From Spirosoma spitsbergense DSM 19989 (GTDB lineage Bacteria; Bacteroidota; Bacteroidia; Cytophagales; Spirosomataceae), in the NCBI RefSeq assembly GCF_000374085.1, contig NZ_KB893499.1, forward strand, positions 1-64,000: a stretch of DNA of 64,000 nt, written 5' to 3'. Positions 36,503 to 44,599 of the stretch are shown here, in pieces. The notes beneath the pieces are model-generated. The model was given only the letters and a program-made list of their open reading frames with translations, did no database searches and was not told the origin of the DNA. How positions within the stretch are numbered: position 1 is the first letter of the stretch; each line of letters opens with the position of its first letter. Position numbers and translations under genes: made by a program.

Positions 36503-37156
36503 ATGCAGTCATTCACCGAAGAAAATTATTTAAAAACCATCTATAATCTGGCCAGCAAACAGCAGGGAGAGGTGAGTACGAATGCGCTCGCGGAGATGAC
36601 GGCAACCAAGGCGGCTTCGGTAACCGACATGCTTCGGAAACTGGCCGATAAACAGCTTATCCACTACAAAAAATACCAGGGCGTGCGGCTCACCGAAGAA
36701 GGCGAGCGTCTGGCACTTCAGATCATTCGTCGACATCGGCTGTGGGAAGTTTTTCTGGTACAAAAGCTGGGTTTCGGCTGGGATGAAGTCCACGAAATGG
36801 CGGAAGAACTGGAGCACATCCGATCCGAAGAACTGGTTGTCCGACTCGATACGTTTTTAGGTCACCCTCAGTTTGACCCGCACGGCGACCCCATTCCTAC
36901 GCCAACGGGGCAAATGCCGGAAATGGGCTACCGCAAGCTATCGGACGCAGTAGCCGGAGAGGCCGTTTGCCTGAGGGCCGTTATGGAACATTCGACTGAA
37001 TTTTTGCAGCACCTCAACCACTCCGGGTTAACGCTGGGATCCATCGTGACGGTTAGTGAAATCAACGCCTTCGATAAGTCGGTACTGGTACAGATCGGAA
37101 ATGACCGTACCGTATTCGTCAGTCACGAAGTCGCCAAAAATTTATTGGTCAGCTGA
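36503..37156 (+). CDS. DtxR/MntR-family metal-dependent transcriptional regulator
   Basis: 217 residues. SFTEENYLKTIYNLASKQQG starts the winged-helix domain and MTATKAASVTDMLRKLADKQ is its recognition helix region. The dimerisation domain follows with HRLWEVFLVQKLGFGWDEVH, AEELEHI and FLGHPQFDPHGDPIP, which hold the metal ligands Glu and His. A C-terminal FeoA/SH3-like domain (LTLGSIVTVSEI to the end) is present as in full-length DtxR and IdeR. It should repress mntH and itself when Mn2+ or Fe2+ binds. Confidence 0.92.
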   Translation: MQSFTEENYLKTIYNLASKQQGEVSTNALAEMTATKAASVTDMLRKLADKQLIHYKKYQGVRLTEEGERLALQIIRRHRLWEVFLVQKLGFGWDEVHEMAEELEHIRSEELVVRLDTFLGHPQFDPHGDPIPTPTGQMPEMGYRKLSDAVAGEAVCLRAVMEHSTEFLQHLNHSGLTLGSIVTVSEINAFDKSVLVQIGNDRTVFVSHEVAKNLLVS

Positions 37157-37251
37157 ACCCCGTCGGTCAGGGAGGGAGCCGGTCTGTGACTGACGCGCAA
37201 ACACTAACCTACAGAGCAACCAATCGACTGATTAACTAACCAACTTACGTT

Positions 37252-38328
37252 ATGAAACTCCTGGACTGGTACATACTCAAACGTTTCCTGCAAACGTACA
37301 TCTTCGTGGTACTGGTTATCGTGCTGGTGGTGGTAATGATCGACTACACCGAAAAGGTGGATAATTTTCATAAGACCCACGCCCCCGGCAACGAGATATT
37401 CTGGGACTACTACATGAACTTTGTGCCCTACTGGGCCAACTACATCAGCCCGTTGATGGTGTTCATCGCTACCGTTTTTCTGACCTCGCGCCTGGCGGCC
37501 CGAACCGAGATTATTGCTATTCTGAGCAGTGGCGTGAGTTTTGTCAGGTTGCTCTTCCCGTACGTACTGGGCGCAACCGTATTGGCGGTGGCTACCTATT
37601 TCATGGTCAACTACATTATCCCGCAGGCCAATAAAGTCAGGATTGCGTTCGAGATTAAGTACATCAACGATTCATACACCTATTCGGGCCGTAATGTGCA
37701 CCTGAAAATTGCCCCCAACACCTACGCGTATCTGGAAAGTTACAACAACTCAATTAACACGGGTTACAAGTTCACCCTGGAAAAAGTTGATGGTAACCTA
37801 CTCCAGCAGAAACTCTCTGCCGACCGGATTGAATGGGATGCCAAAAAGAAAAAGTGGGCCATTATAGACTATAAAATTCGTGCCATTGACGGAATAAAGG
37901 AAACCCTCACCCCCGGCACGCGGATGGACACGACGCTGAACCTGAAACCCGATGATTTCAACTCAGATTTTAACCTGTACGAAACCCTCACCCGCCCCGA
38001 ACTCAACAAACGCATAAACCTGCTGCAAAGCCGGGGTGCAGACGGGGTAGAAACGTATCTGCTGGAAAAATACAGTCGGGATACCCGGCCCTTTGCCATT
38101 ATCATCCTCACCGTGATGGGGGTCATCATGTCGGCCCGCAAGAGCCGCCGGGGGGTGGGCTGGCAGGTGGCGCTGGGGTTTATTCTGGCGTTTACCTACC
38201 TGTTGTTTTTCATGCTGGCCAAAGGCATTGCCGAATCAGGTAATCTCAACCCCATTGTGGCGGTCTGGCTGCCAAACGCTATTTTTGCAGGAATTGGGGT
38301 GTTGCTTTATAATACAATACCGAGATAA
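37252..38328 (+). CDS. LptF/LptG-family permease (YjgP/YjgQ)
   Basis: 358 residues. The N-terminus MKLLDWYILKRFLQTYIFVV is the standard start of this family, followed by two more membrane helices. A periplasmic beta-jellyroll domain (about 130-270) comes next, then three C-terminal helices beginning RPFAIIILTVMGVIMSARKS. LptF and LptG form the membrane part of the ABC complex that lifts lipopolysaccharide from the inner membrane. Whether this is F or G cannot be told, and Bacteroidetes often place the two genes apart. Confidence 0.88.
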   Translation: MKLLDWYILKRFLQTYIFVVLVIVLVVVMIDYTEKVDNFHKTHAPGNEIFWDYYMNFVPYWANYISPLMVFIATVFLTSRLAARTEIIAILSSGVSFVRLLFPYVLGATVLAVATYFMVNYIIPQANKVRIAFEIKYINDSYTYSGRNVHLKIAPNTYAYLESYNNSINTGYKFTLEKVDGNLLQQKLSADRIEWDAKKKKWAIIDYKIRAIDGIKETLTPGTRMDTTLNLKPDDFNSDFNLYETLTRPELNKRINLLQSRGADGVETYLLEKYSRDTRPFAIIILTVMGVIMSARKSRRGVGWQVALGFILAFTYLLFFMLAKGIAESGNLNPIVAVWLPNAIFAGIGVLLYNTIPR

Positions 38329-38333
38329 CAATT

Positions 38334-38411
38334 GTGAATGAGTGATTGTACGAATGAGCGAATAGTTGCCATTCGGAGGTATTCACTCATTCACTCATTC
38401 ACTCATTCGCC
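38334..38411. repeat. Hairpin of 8-nt microrepeats (GTGAATGA / CATTCACT)
   Basis: The left arm reads GTGAATGA, GTGATTGT, ACGAATGA, GCGAATAG. The right arm reads TATTCACT, CATTCACT, CATTCACT, CATTCGCC. GAATGAGTGA pairs with TCACTCATTC. It sits between the LptF/LptG gene and the EamA gene and contains a spurious in-frame ATG for the latter. Confidence 0.75.
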
Positions 38412-38412
38412 A

Positions 38413-39357
38413 TTGAAGAATCCCTCTCTCTCCGACTACCTCCAGCTCCATTTCATTGTGCTGATCTGGGGGTTTACGGCCATTTTGGGTAAACTCCTGA
38501 TGCCGCTCGATGCCTCGGCAGTCGTTTTATTCCGAACGCTGCTGGCCGTGCTGGGTATGGGTGCCCTACTAGTGGCACGTCGGCAAAACCTGCGGGTAGC
38601 TCGGCAGGACTACGGGCGATTGCTGGCAACGGGTGGATTAATTGGCCTGCACTGGGTACTATTTTTCCTGGCTGCCCGACTGGCCAACGTGTCGGTATGC
38701 CTGGCAGGTATGGCTACCAGTTCGCTGTGGGCGAGTGTGCTGGAACCCCTCGTCCTGCGCCGACGGACGCGTCCCGTCGAAGTGGTGCTGGGGTTGGTCG
38801 TGATAGCAGGCCTGTACCTGATTTTCCGGTTCGAGTTCGATAAAGTAGTGGGTCTGTCCGTAGCGGTAATCTCGGCTATGCTATCCTCCCTGTTTACCAT
38901 TATCAACAGTCGGTTTACCCAACGGTACGACGCGCTGGTTATCTCTTTTTACGAAATGGCGGGCGCATCGGTGGGGGCTTTTCTGTTGTGGATAGCCGTT
39001 CGCGCGGCCGACTCTGCTCAGGGTAGCTCGGCAGTACAGTATGTGCCCGGCAGCCTAGAGCAGTGGGGGTGGCTTTTGGTGCTGTCGCTGGTGTGTACCG
39101 TGTATGCCTATACCGTTGGTGTAGGGCTTTTGCGTAAGTTTTCGCCGTACATGGCAATCTTAACCGTAAATTTGGAGCCTGTATATGGCATTCTGCTCGC
39201 CGTACTCATTTTTGGTAACTCCGAGCGCATGACGGCGGGGTTCTATATGGGTACCATCGTGATACTGATGGCCGTGCTGGCGTACCCGATGCTGAACCAT
39301 CGGCTAAATCGTCCCGTGACCACGGAGTCTGCCGAAGTCATAAAAGGAAACAACTAA
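38413..39357 (+). CDS. EamA/DMT-family transporter
   Basis: 314 residues from the TTG at 38413. An ATG at 38338 is in frame, but its first 25 codons are the microrepeat hairpin, so the later start is preferred. Ten hydrophobic segments form two EamA repeats: LQLHFIVLIWGFTAILGKLL in the first and FYEMAGASVGAFLLWIAV in the second. The last helices include GVGLLRKFSPYMAILTVNLEPVYGI, the typical EamA carboxyl repeat. Such proteins export amino acids or other metabolites. Substrate unknown. Confidence 0.85.
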   Translation: MKNPSLSDYLQLHFIVLIWGFTAILGKLLMPLDASAVVLFRTLLAVLGMGALLVARRQNLRVARQDYGRLLATGGLIGLHWVLFFLAARLANVSVCLAGMATSSLWASVLEPLVLRRRTRPVEVVLGLVVIAGLYLIFRFEFDKVVGLSVAVISAMLSSLFTIINSRFTQRYDALVISFYEMAGASVGAFLLWIAVRAADSAQGSSAVQYVPGSLEQWGWLLVLSLVCTVYAYTVGVGLLRKFSPYMAILTVNLEPVYGILLAVLIFGNSERMTAGFYMGTIVILMAVLAYPMLNHRLNRPVTTESAEVIKGNN

Positions 39358-39466
39358 CCGGGCTGGGTGCGCTTTTGACGTGCTTAAGGCAAGTAGCTGT
39401 CGAATACCCGACTATATGGGTGCCTGATAACCGTTTACACCGGGCCACCAGGCCGGGTGCTACACT

Positions 39467-40960
39467 ATGAAAGAATCGTTTACCGGGCGGATTGCCAATG
39501 CTACCGCTGTTTTTTTGTTCTTGCTGGCCTGCATTCCGCTGCTTTGCCTGTCGCTTTACAACCATCCGTCGGCCGCCGACGACTACTGTTTTGCGGATAC
39601 AGCCGTTCGCTACGGGTTCTGGGCGGCCCAGAACTATTATTACACTGGATGGACGGGCCGCTACTTCTCCAATATGCTCGTTCATGCTAACCCGCTTGTG
39701 TGGGGCTGGTATGATGGGTTCAGGCTAATTCCGGTGCTGGCGGTCACGGCCCTGGTATCGGCGCTGTTTACACTGATCAGTGAACTACTTCGGGGCGAGT
39801 CGTTGAAAACCCGCCTGCTAACAACCGGTATCCTCTTCTTTCTGATTGTGCTGGCGCTGCAAAGTGTTGTCGAAGCGTTTTTCTGGACGGCTGCCATTGC
39901 TACCTATACGGTACCAACGGTGCTGACTATTTACCTGCTCGCAGTTATGCTGCGCTGGTACCGAAAGCCGGCTGGCCCCGATAAATGGCTGACGGTGGTG
40001 TGGGCCGGATTTCTTGTCTTTGCTAGCATTGGCTCGGGAGAAACCAACCTGATTCTGTTGCTCTTGCTTCTGCTGGCGATTGCGGGGTACCGCCTGTTAT
40101 TTCAGCGCACTATCGATCCTTTTCTGGTGTTTCTGGTCGTTGTAGCACTGGCCTCATCGTGGTTGTTGTTCAGGGCACCGGGCAATGCCATCCGCATGGG
40201 TGGAAATGCCCATAGTGGTGAGCTCGTGAAGTCGATGGGTTCGTCGTTTGGCTGGCTGGCCAAGTCGGTGGGGGGGTGGCTCGTTAAAACGCCCATTCTA
40301 CCGCTGTCGCTGCTTTACTGGCCTATGGCCCGGCGTATCACCCAACCTGGTGCGCCCAACGCCCACCTGTTTGCGCTACCCGCGCCACTACTCACCATCG
40401 TGTATGTAGGGTTGCTGGCCGCTACGATCTTCCCCTCCTACTACGGAATCGGATTACCTCCCTTCGCCCGGACGATGAACGTTTTGTTCGTGTTCTTCAC
40501 CCTGGGTTGGTTTTTTGTGCTCACCGTATGGGCGGGCCGCAACCGATCTACCGGCACAGACTCCGGGGCACCGGCATTTTCGGCTAACCGAAACAGACCG
40601 GCGACAACACTACTGCTGGTAATTACGGCCCTGTGGCTGGCGGGCAGTATCGCTTACAGCACGTCGCTCAAACAACTCTATACCGACTTGCTGGGTGGTG
40701 GGGCTACGGTCTACAACCGGGAGATGAACGAACGCCACCGGTTGCTTCAGCTACCGGGCGACACGCTACGGCTGGCACCCATCAGCGTTTACCCGCCCAG
40801 CCTGTTCGTCGAAGACCTTAAGCCTGAGCGTACTCATTGGTGGAATCGCTGCCAGTCGGGCTATTACAACCACAAAGTAATCATTCTCGACTCTACAGTT
40901 ACCAGGACGGCAACCTCTTCGGCAACTGTATCCTCGGTAGGATTTCCCGCTAAACGTTAA
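39467..40960 (+). CDS. DUF6056-like polytopic membrane protein
   Basis: 497 residues, about 11-12 hydrophobic segments. The region after helix 1, HPSAADDYCFADTAVRYGFW and NYYYTGWTGRYFSNML, resembles DUF6056 and GT-C-type membrane proteins, where an acidic pair in the first outer loop is catalytic. A GT-C-fold glycosyltransferase is therefore plausible but not proven. It is first in a run of four or five glycan genes on the plus strand, 6 bp before a GT2 gene, which supports a role in surface glycan assembly. Confidence 0.7.
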   Translation: MKESFTGRIANATAVFLFLLACIPLLCLSLYNHPSAADDYCFADTAVRYGFWAAQNYYYTGWTGRYFSNMLVHANPLVWGWYDGFRLIPVLAVTALVSALFTLISELLRGESLKTRLLTTGILFFLIVLALQSVVEAFFWTAAIATYTVPTVLTIYLLAVMLRWYRKPAGPDKWLTVVWAGFLVFASIGSGETNLILLLLLLLAIAGYRLLFQRTIDPFLVFLVVVALASSWLLFRAPGNAIRMGGNAHSGELVKSMGSSFGWLAKSVGGWLVKTPILPLSLLYWPMARRITQPGAPNAHLFALPAPLLTIVYVGLLAATIFPSYYGIGLPPFARTMNVLFVFFTLGWFFVLTVWAGRNRSTGTDSGAPAFSANRNRPATTLLLVITALWLAGSIAYSTSLKQLYTDLLGGGATVYNREMNERHRLLQLPGDTLRLAPISVYPPSLFVEDLKPERTHWWNRCQSGYYNHKVIILDSTVTRTATSSATVSSVGFPAKR

Positions 40961-40966
40961 TTCCGA

Positions 40967-41707
40967 ATGTCGTCAGTCTGCATGATTATCCCGTGTTACA
41001 ACGAAGCAAACCGACTTCCGGCCGATGCGTTTATTGCGTATCTGAACCGGGTTCCATCGGTGCAGCTGTGTTTCGTGAACGACGGGAGCCGCGACGATAC
41101 CCAGGCTGTGCTGGAGCGTTTACAGCGGCAGTATCCCAGTCAGATTGAGGTGCTGACCCTGGCCAGTAACCAGGGTAAAGCCGGGGCTGTGCGGGCCGGA
41201 ATGCTGCACTGTTCCGACCAGGTGTTCGATTACCTCGGCTATCTGGACGCCGATCTGGCTACGCCCCTCGATGCGATTGGCGATTTACAGATGGTGCTCG
41301 ACCAGAAACCGATGCTCGACCTGGTCATGGGATCGCGCATTAAATTTCTGGGGGCCGACATCCGGCGGGACCCGTTCCGGCACTACGTGGGTCGCGTCAT
41401 TGCCACCTTTATCAGTAATATTCTTAAGCTGCCCGTGTACGATACCCAGTGTGGAGCCAAGCTCTTCCGGCGGGGCGTAGTAACCGGGTTGTTCAACGAG
41501 CCGTTCATCAGCCCGTGGCTATTCGATGTCGAATTGCTGGCCCGGCTTATCCGGCAGCATGGACGGGCTACCGTTCCGATTCACGCGGCTGAAGTACCGC
41601 TCAAGCAGTGGATCGAGCAAAGTGACTCGCGCATTAGCCCTACGTATATGTTCAAGATGTGGTATGAGTTATACCGTATTCATCAAACCTACCGTAAGGC
41701 CGGTTGA
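40967..41707 (+). CDS. Glycosyltransferase family 2, polyprenyl/dolichyl-phosphate sugar synthase type
   Basis: 246 residues. MIIPCYNEANRLPADAF opens the GT2 fold. FVNDGSRDDTQ and GYLDADLATPLD carry the nucleotide-sugar and metal-binding acidic residues (DxD-like DAD). MGSRIKFLGADIRRDPFRHY and DTQCGAKLFRR are typical of dolichyl-phosphate glucosyltransferase-like enzymes. No C-terminal membrane helices. It probably charges a lipid carrier with a sugar used by the neighbouring membrane proteins. It is 6 bp from the upstream DUF6056-like gene. Confidence 0.88.
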   Translation: MSSVCMIIPCYNEANRLPADAFIAYLNRVPSVQLCFVNDGSRDDTQAVLERLQRQYPSQIEVLTLASNQGKAGAVRAGMLHCSDQVFDYLGYLDADLATPLDAIGDLQMVLDQKPMLDLVMGSRIKFLGADIRRDPFRHYVGRVIATFISNILKLPVYDTQCGAKLFRRGVVTGLFNEPFISPWLFDVELLARLIRQHGRATVPIHAAEVPLKQWIEQSDSRISPTYMFKMWYELYRIHQTYRKAG

Positions 41708-41804
41708 CGAGGCTATTGTTTCGCAACTGATCCAGAACCAGCTGACTGGCTTTAAGGCGAATAGCCTTGCTCAGGAAGCGCAGCCCATAACTGTTTAGAG
41801 ATTT

Positions 41805-43532
41805 ATGTTGAGTTCCGCTGTTTCGTCTACCAGATACACTCTCCTGAACGGCTTAAGTCGTCTGGCTCCCGTGCTGGTTGCCGTGCCTATCATCTGCTAC
41901 GTCGTTTTAGTGTTGACCTATGCGGTGAATGTGCCCTGGGTTGACGATATGGATGCATTTTTTAGCTTTATTCTGGGCTACAGCGATGCGACAACGCTGG
42001 CCGAAAAGATAGACTGGCTGCTCCGTCCCAACAACGAACACCGGATCCTGACGGCCAAACTCACCACCGTGCTTATGCAGGCACTAACGGGCCAGGTTAA
42101 CTTCCGCTGGCTTATTTTCGTTGCCTTTGGCTTTCTGTTGGGTACGTTTGCGCTGTTCTACCGGGTGTTCCGGTCCATGAATCTGCCGCTGCTGGCTTTT
42201 CTGCCCGTCTGTCTTATTTTCTGGCAACCCCAGTACTACCTCACCAGTTTATGGGCCTTAACGGGTCTGCAGCATGGCGTGGCTGTCTTTCTCATCCTGC
42301 TGGCCATCTACCTGTTGTCCGGAGAGGGGCAGTACCGGTTTATGGGTGCGCTGGCGGTACAGATGCTGGCATCGCTCTCCATGAGCAATGGCCTGTTTGG
42401 CTGGGTGGCGGGTGCCCTGGTGCTGGTGCTGGCGCAGCACTGGAAACGCCTTACCCTGTGGGTTGGCATCGGTATCGCCACCATCATTTTTTACTTCCAC
42501 GATTTCCCGAATGCACAGGGGAACGACAGCAGCGTTGCTTTTTTCCTGCAATCGCCCCACATTGTTGTAGCAGCCTTTTTTACCTTCGTTGGGGCGCTGC
42601 TCGATTTTGTACCCGTAAATGACATCGTCAGGCGCAGCATTATGCCTACCCTGTTCGGGCTGGTGCTGGTGCCTGCCGTGCTTTGGTTTTTATGGCGTAT
42701 GAACTGGCCGCTCTGGTCGCGGCAACGGTCGTTCGATATGACCCAGCAGCGCCGTCGGTATTTTTTCACGGGCAGCTACGCCTTCCTGTTCATCAATGCG
42801 TTCATTGTCGCTTTTCTACGACCCCGATTTGGTTACGAGGTCATGCTGGTCAGCAACTACATGATCTATCCGGCCCTGCTCACGTCGCTTGTTTACCTGA
42901 ACGGCCTTAGTGAACTACGCCCGCAGCACAGCCTGAACCGATGGATGCGTATTGGACTGGTGTTGAGCTTTGTTGTCTGGGTCGTATCGTATGGATTACA
43001 CTGGCCCCAGGTCGCCCAGCGCAGGCACATGCTTCTGACGTTTTCCTACAACCAGAAGCATAATGATATTGGCCTCGGTCCCCAATGGGGGTCCGCCTTC
43101 GCCACGATGGTTCGGCGGGTGATGCGGGATGCTGTTGGCCGCAACATGTATCACTACCCTGATGGGTATTTTACGCCGTACGAAGCAGCCCTGAGTCCAT
43201 CAGCATCGACGCTAGCTAGCATTGACCCCACCCTGGATTTGCGCATGACTGGAGGAGGATATAGTTACATCGTAGAAACGGGCCTTGACGCGTTGCCACA
43301 GCCCGTTACGAATGCCGCCGTAGTTGTCCAGTCAGCGCAGCGCACCTACCTGTTCCCCTCAGAATCGGGTTTCCGGCCCAGTGCCTTTTATTTGGGACGG
43401 CCCGTCAAAACGATCTGGGCGGAGGTAATCAATCCCGTTTTAGCCCCTGGAACTTACAAGGTGGGTATACTAACACTGCCGGGTTCAATTAAACCCGTTC
43501 GTTTCAGTAACCGGCAAATAACGATTCCGTAA
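41805..43532 (+). CDS. Polytopic membrane protein of the glycan cluster
   Basis: 575 residues with about 10-11 hydrophobic segments and a soluble C-terminal part of about 130 residues. After the first helix, VPWVDDMDAFFSFILGY has an acidic pair similar to that of GT-C glycosyltransferases, followed by LLRPNNEHRILTAKL. No family is recognised with confidence. The C-terminal part has beta-strand character. It is placed between two GT2 genes, so a lipid-linked-sugar-dependent transferase or a flippase-like role is possible. Confidence 0.6.
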   Translation: MLSSAVSSTRYTLLNGLSRLAPVLVAVPIICYVVLVLTYAVNVPWVDDMDAFFSFILGYSDATTLAEKIDWLLRPNNEHRILTAKLTTVLMQALTGQVNFRWLIFVAFGFLLGTFALFYRVFRSMNLPLLAFLPVCLIFWQPQYYLTSLWALTGLQHGVAVFLILLAIYLLSGEGQYRFMGALAVQMLASLSMSNGLFGWVAGALVLVLAQHWKRLTLWVGIGIATIIFYFHDFPNAQGNDSSVAFFLQSPHIVVAAFFTFVGALLDFVPVNDIVRRSIMPTLFGLVLVPAVLWFLWRMNWPLWSRQRSFDMTQQRRRYFFTGSYAFLFINAFIVAFLRPRFGYEVMLVSNYMIYPALLTSLVYLNGLSELRPQHSLNRWMRIGLVLSFVVWVVSYGLHWPQVAQRRHMLLTFSYNQKHNDIGLGPQWGSAFATMVRRVMRDAVGRNMYHYPDGYFTPYEAALSPSASTLASIDPTLDLRMTGGGYSYIVETGLDALPQPVTNAAVVVQSAQRTYLFPSESGFRPSAFYLGRPVKTIWAEVINPVLAPGTYKVGILTLPGSIKPVRFSNRQITIP

Positions 43533-43571
43533 GAAACCGGCCTCAAGTGCGACCTAAAAGCCAAAAAAACG

Positions 43572-43579
43572 TACTTTTG
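43572..43579 (+). promoter_or_regulatory. -7 promoter box before the second GT2 gene
   Basis: TACTTTTG is an exact TAnnTTTG match, 31 bp before the TTG start at 43610. It lies downstream of an alternative GTG start (43547), which argues for the later start. No -33 TTG is seen. Confidence 0.4.
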
Positions 43580-43609
43580 TCCGTTTTCAACCGTTCGTTT
43601 TATATCGTT

Positions 43610-44599
43610 TTGCCAGAACCGCAGATTTCCATTATCGCCCCCCTCTATAATGAAACCGAGTCGTTTCCGCGCTTAGTTGTCCGACTGAATAAGGTGATGG
43701 AAACATCATCTCTTTCCATTGAAGTTGTTCTGGTTGACGACGGCAGCCGCGACAGCACCCCCCTGCTTATGCAACAGGTAGCACTTACTGACAGCCGGTA
43801 TCATTGCGTATTTCTGGCCAGAAACTACGGCCACCAAATTGCCCTTACCGCCGGTATTGCAGCCGCCCGCGCCAGCGAAGCACTCTTTATCATCGACGGC
43901 GATTTGCAGGACCCCCCCGAATTGCTCACCGAATTTTATCAAAAATACCAGGAAGGGTATGATGTGGTGTACGCGGTTCGGAAGAAGCGAAAAGAGAACT
44001 GGTTTAAGCGTACTGCCTACGCTGCTTTTTATCGGTTCATGCGCGCTATTTCCTACGTCGATATTCCATTAGATAGTGGTGATTTCTCGCTTATCAGCCG
44101 CCGTGTGGCCGATGTGCTGAATCAAATGCCCGAAGAGAGCCGGTTTATCCGGGGGATGCGGAGTTGGATTGGATTCAGGCAAACAGGCGTAGAATATGAA
44201 CGGGATGCCCGCCTGGACGGTGAATCAAAATATTCGTTCAAGATGCTCCAGGGGCTGGCCTACAATGGAATTTTCAATTTTAGTGAATATCCAGTCAAAA
44301 TTATTACCCGGCTGGGCATGTTTACATTGGGCATAGCAGGCTTGTATTTGATTCAGACGCTCATCAAGCGGTTCATTTATAACGATGTACCACAGGGTTT
44401 TACGGCCCTGCTGTTTTTCATTATTCTGTTCAGTGGTATTCAACTGATTGCTCTGGGACTAATTGGGGAATACGTACTGCGAATATTCTTTCAGGCAAAA
44501 GGTCGTCCACTTTATGTAATCAGAGAAGTCATTCAGCAGCAGCAACGTCAATCGCTACAGGGGCAGAATAGCCCGAAATCATCTGAGAATGCTGTTTAA
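43610..44599 (+). CDS. Glycosyltransferase family 2 with two C-terminal membrane helices (GtrB/DPM type)
   Basis: 329 residues from the TTG at 43610, which places the fold start PEPQISIIAPLYNE at the N-terminus as usual; a GTG 63 bp upstream is also in frame. VLVDDGSRDSTPLL, FIIDGDLQDPPELL and RFIRGMRSWIGFRQTGVEYE are signatures of bactoprenol/dolichol-phosphate sugar synthases. Two hydrophobic segments near 235-310 anchor it in the membrane. It overlaps the next gene by 11 bp, so the two are probably translationally coupled. Confidence 0.9.
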   Translation: MPEPQISIIAPLYNETESFPRLVVRLNKVMETSSLSIEVVLVDDGSRDSTPLLMQQVALTDSRYHCVFLARNYGHQIALTAGIAAARASEALFIIDGDLQDPPELLTEFYQKYQEGYDVVYAVRKKRKENWFKRTAYAAFYRFMRAISYVDIPLDSGDFSLISRRVADVLNQMPEESRFIRGMRSWIGFRQTGVEYERDARLDGESKYSFKMLQGLAYNGIFNFSEYPVKIITRLGMFTLGIAGLYLIQTLIKRFIYNDVPQGFTALLFFIILFSGIQLIALGLIGEYVLRIFFQAKGRPLYVIREVIQQQQRQSLQGQNSPKSSENAV

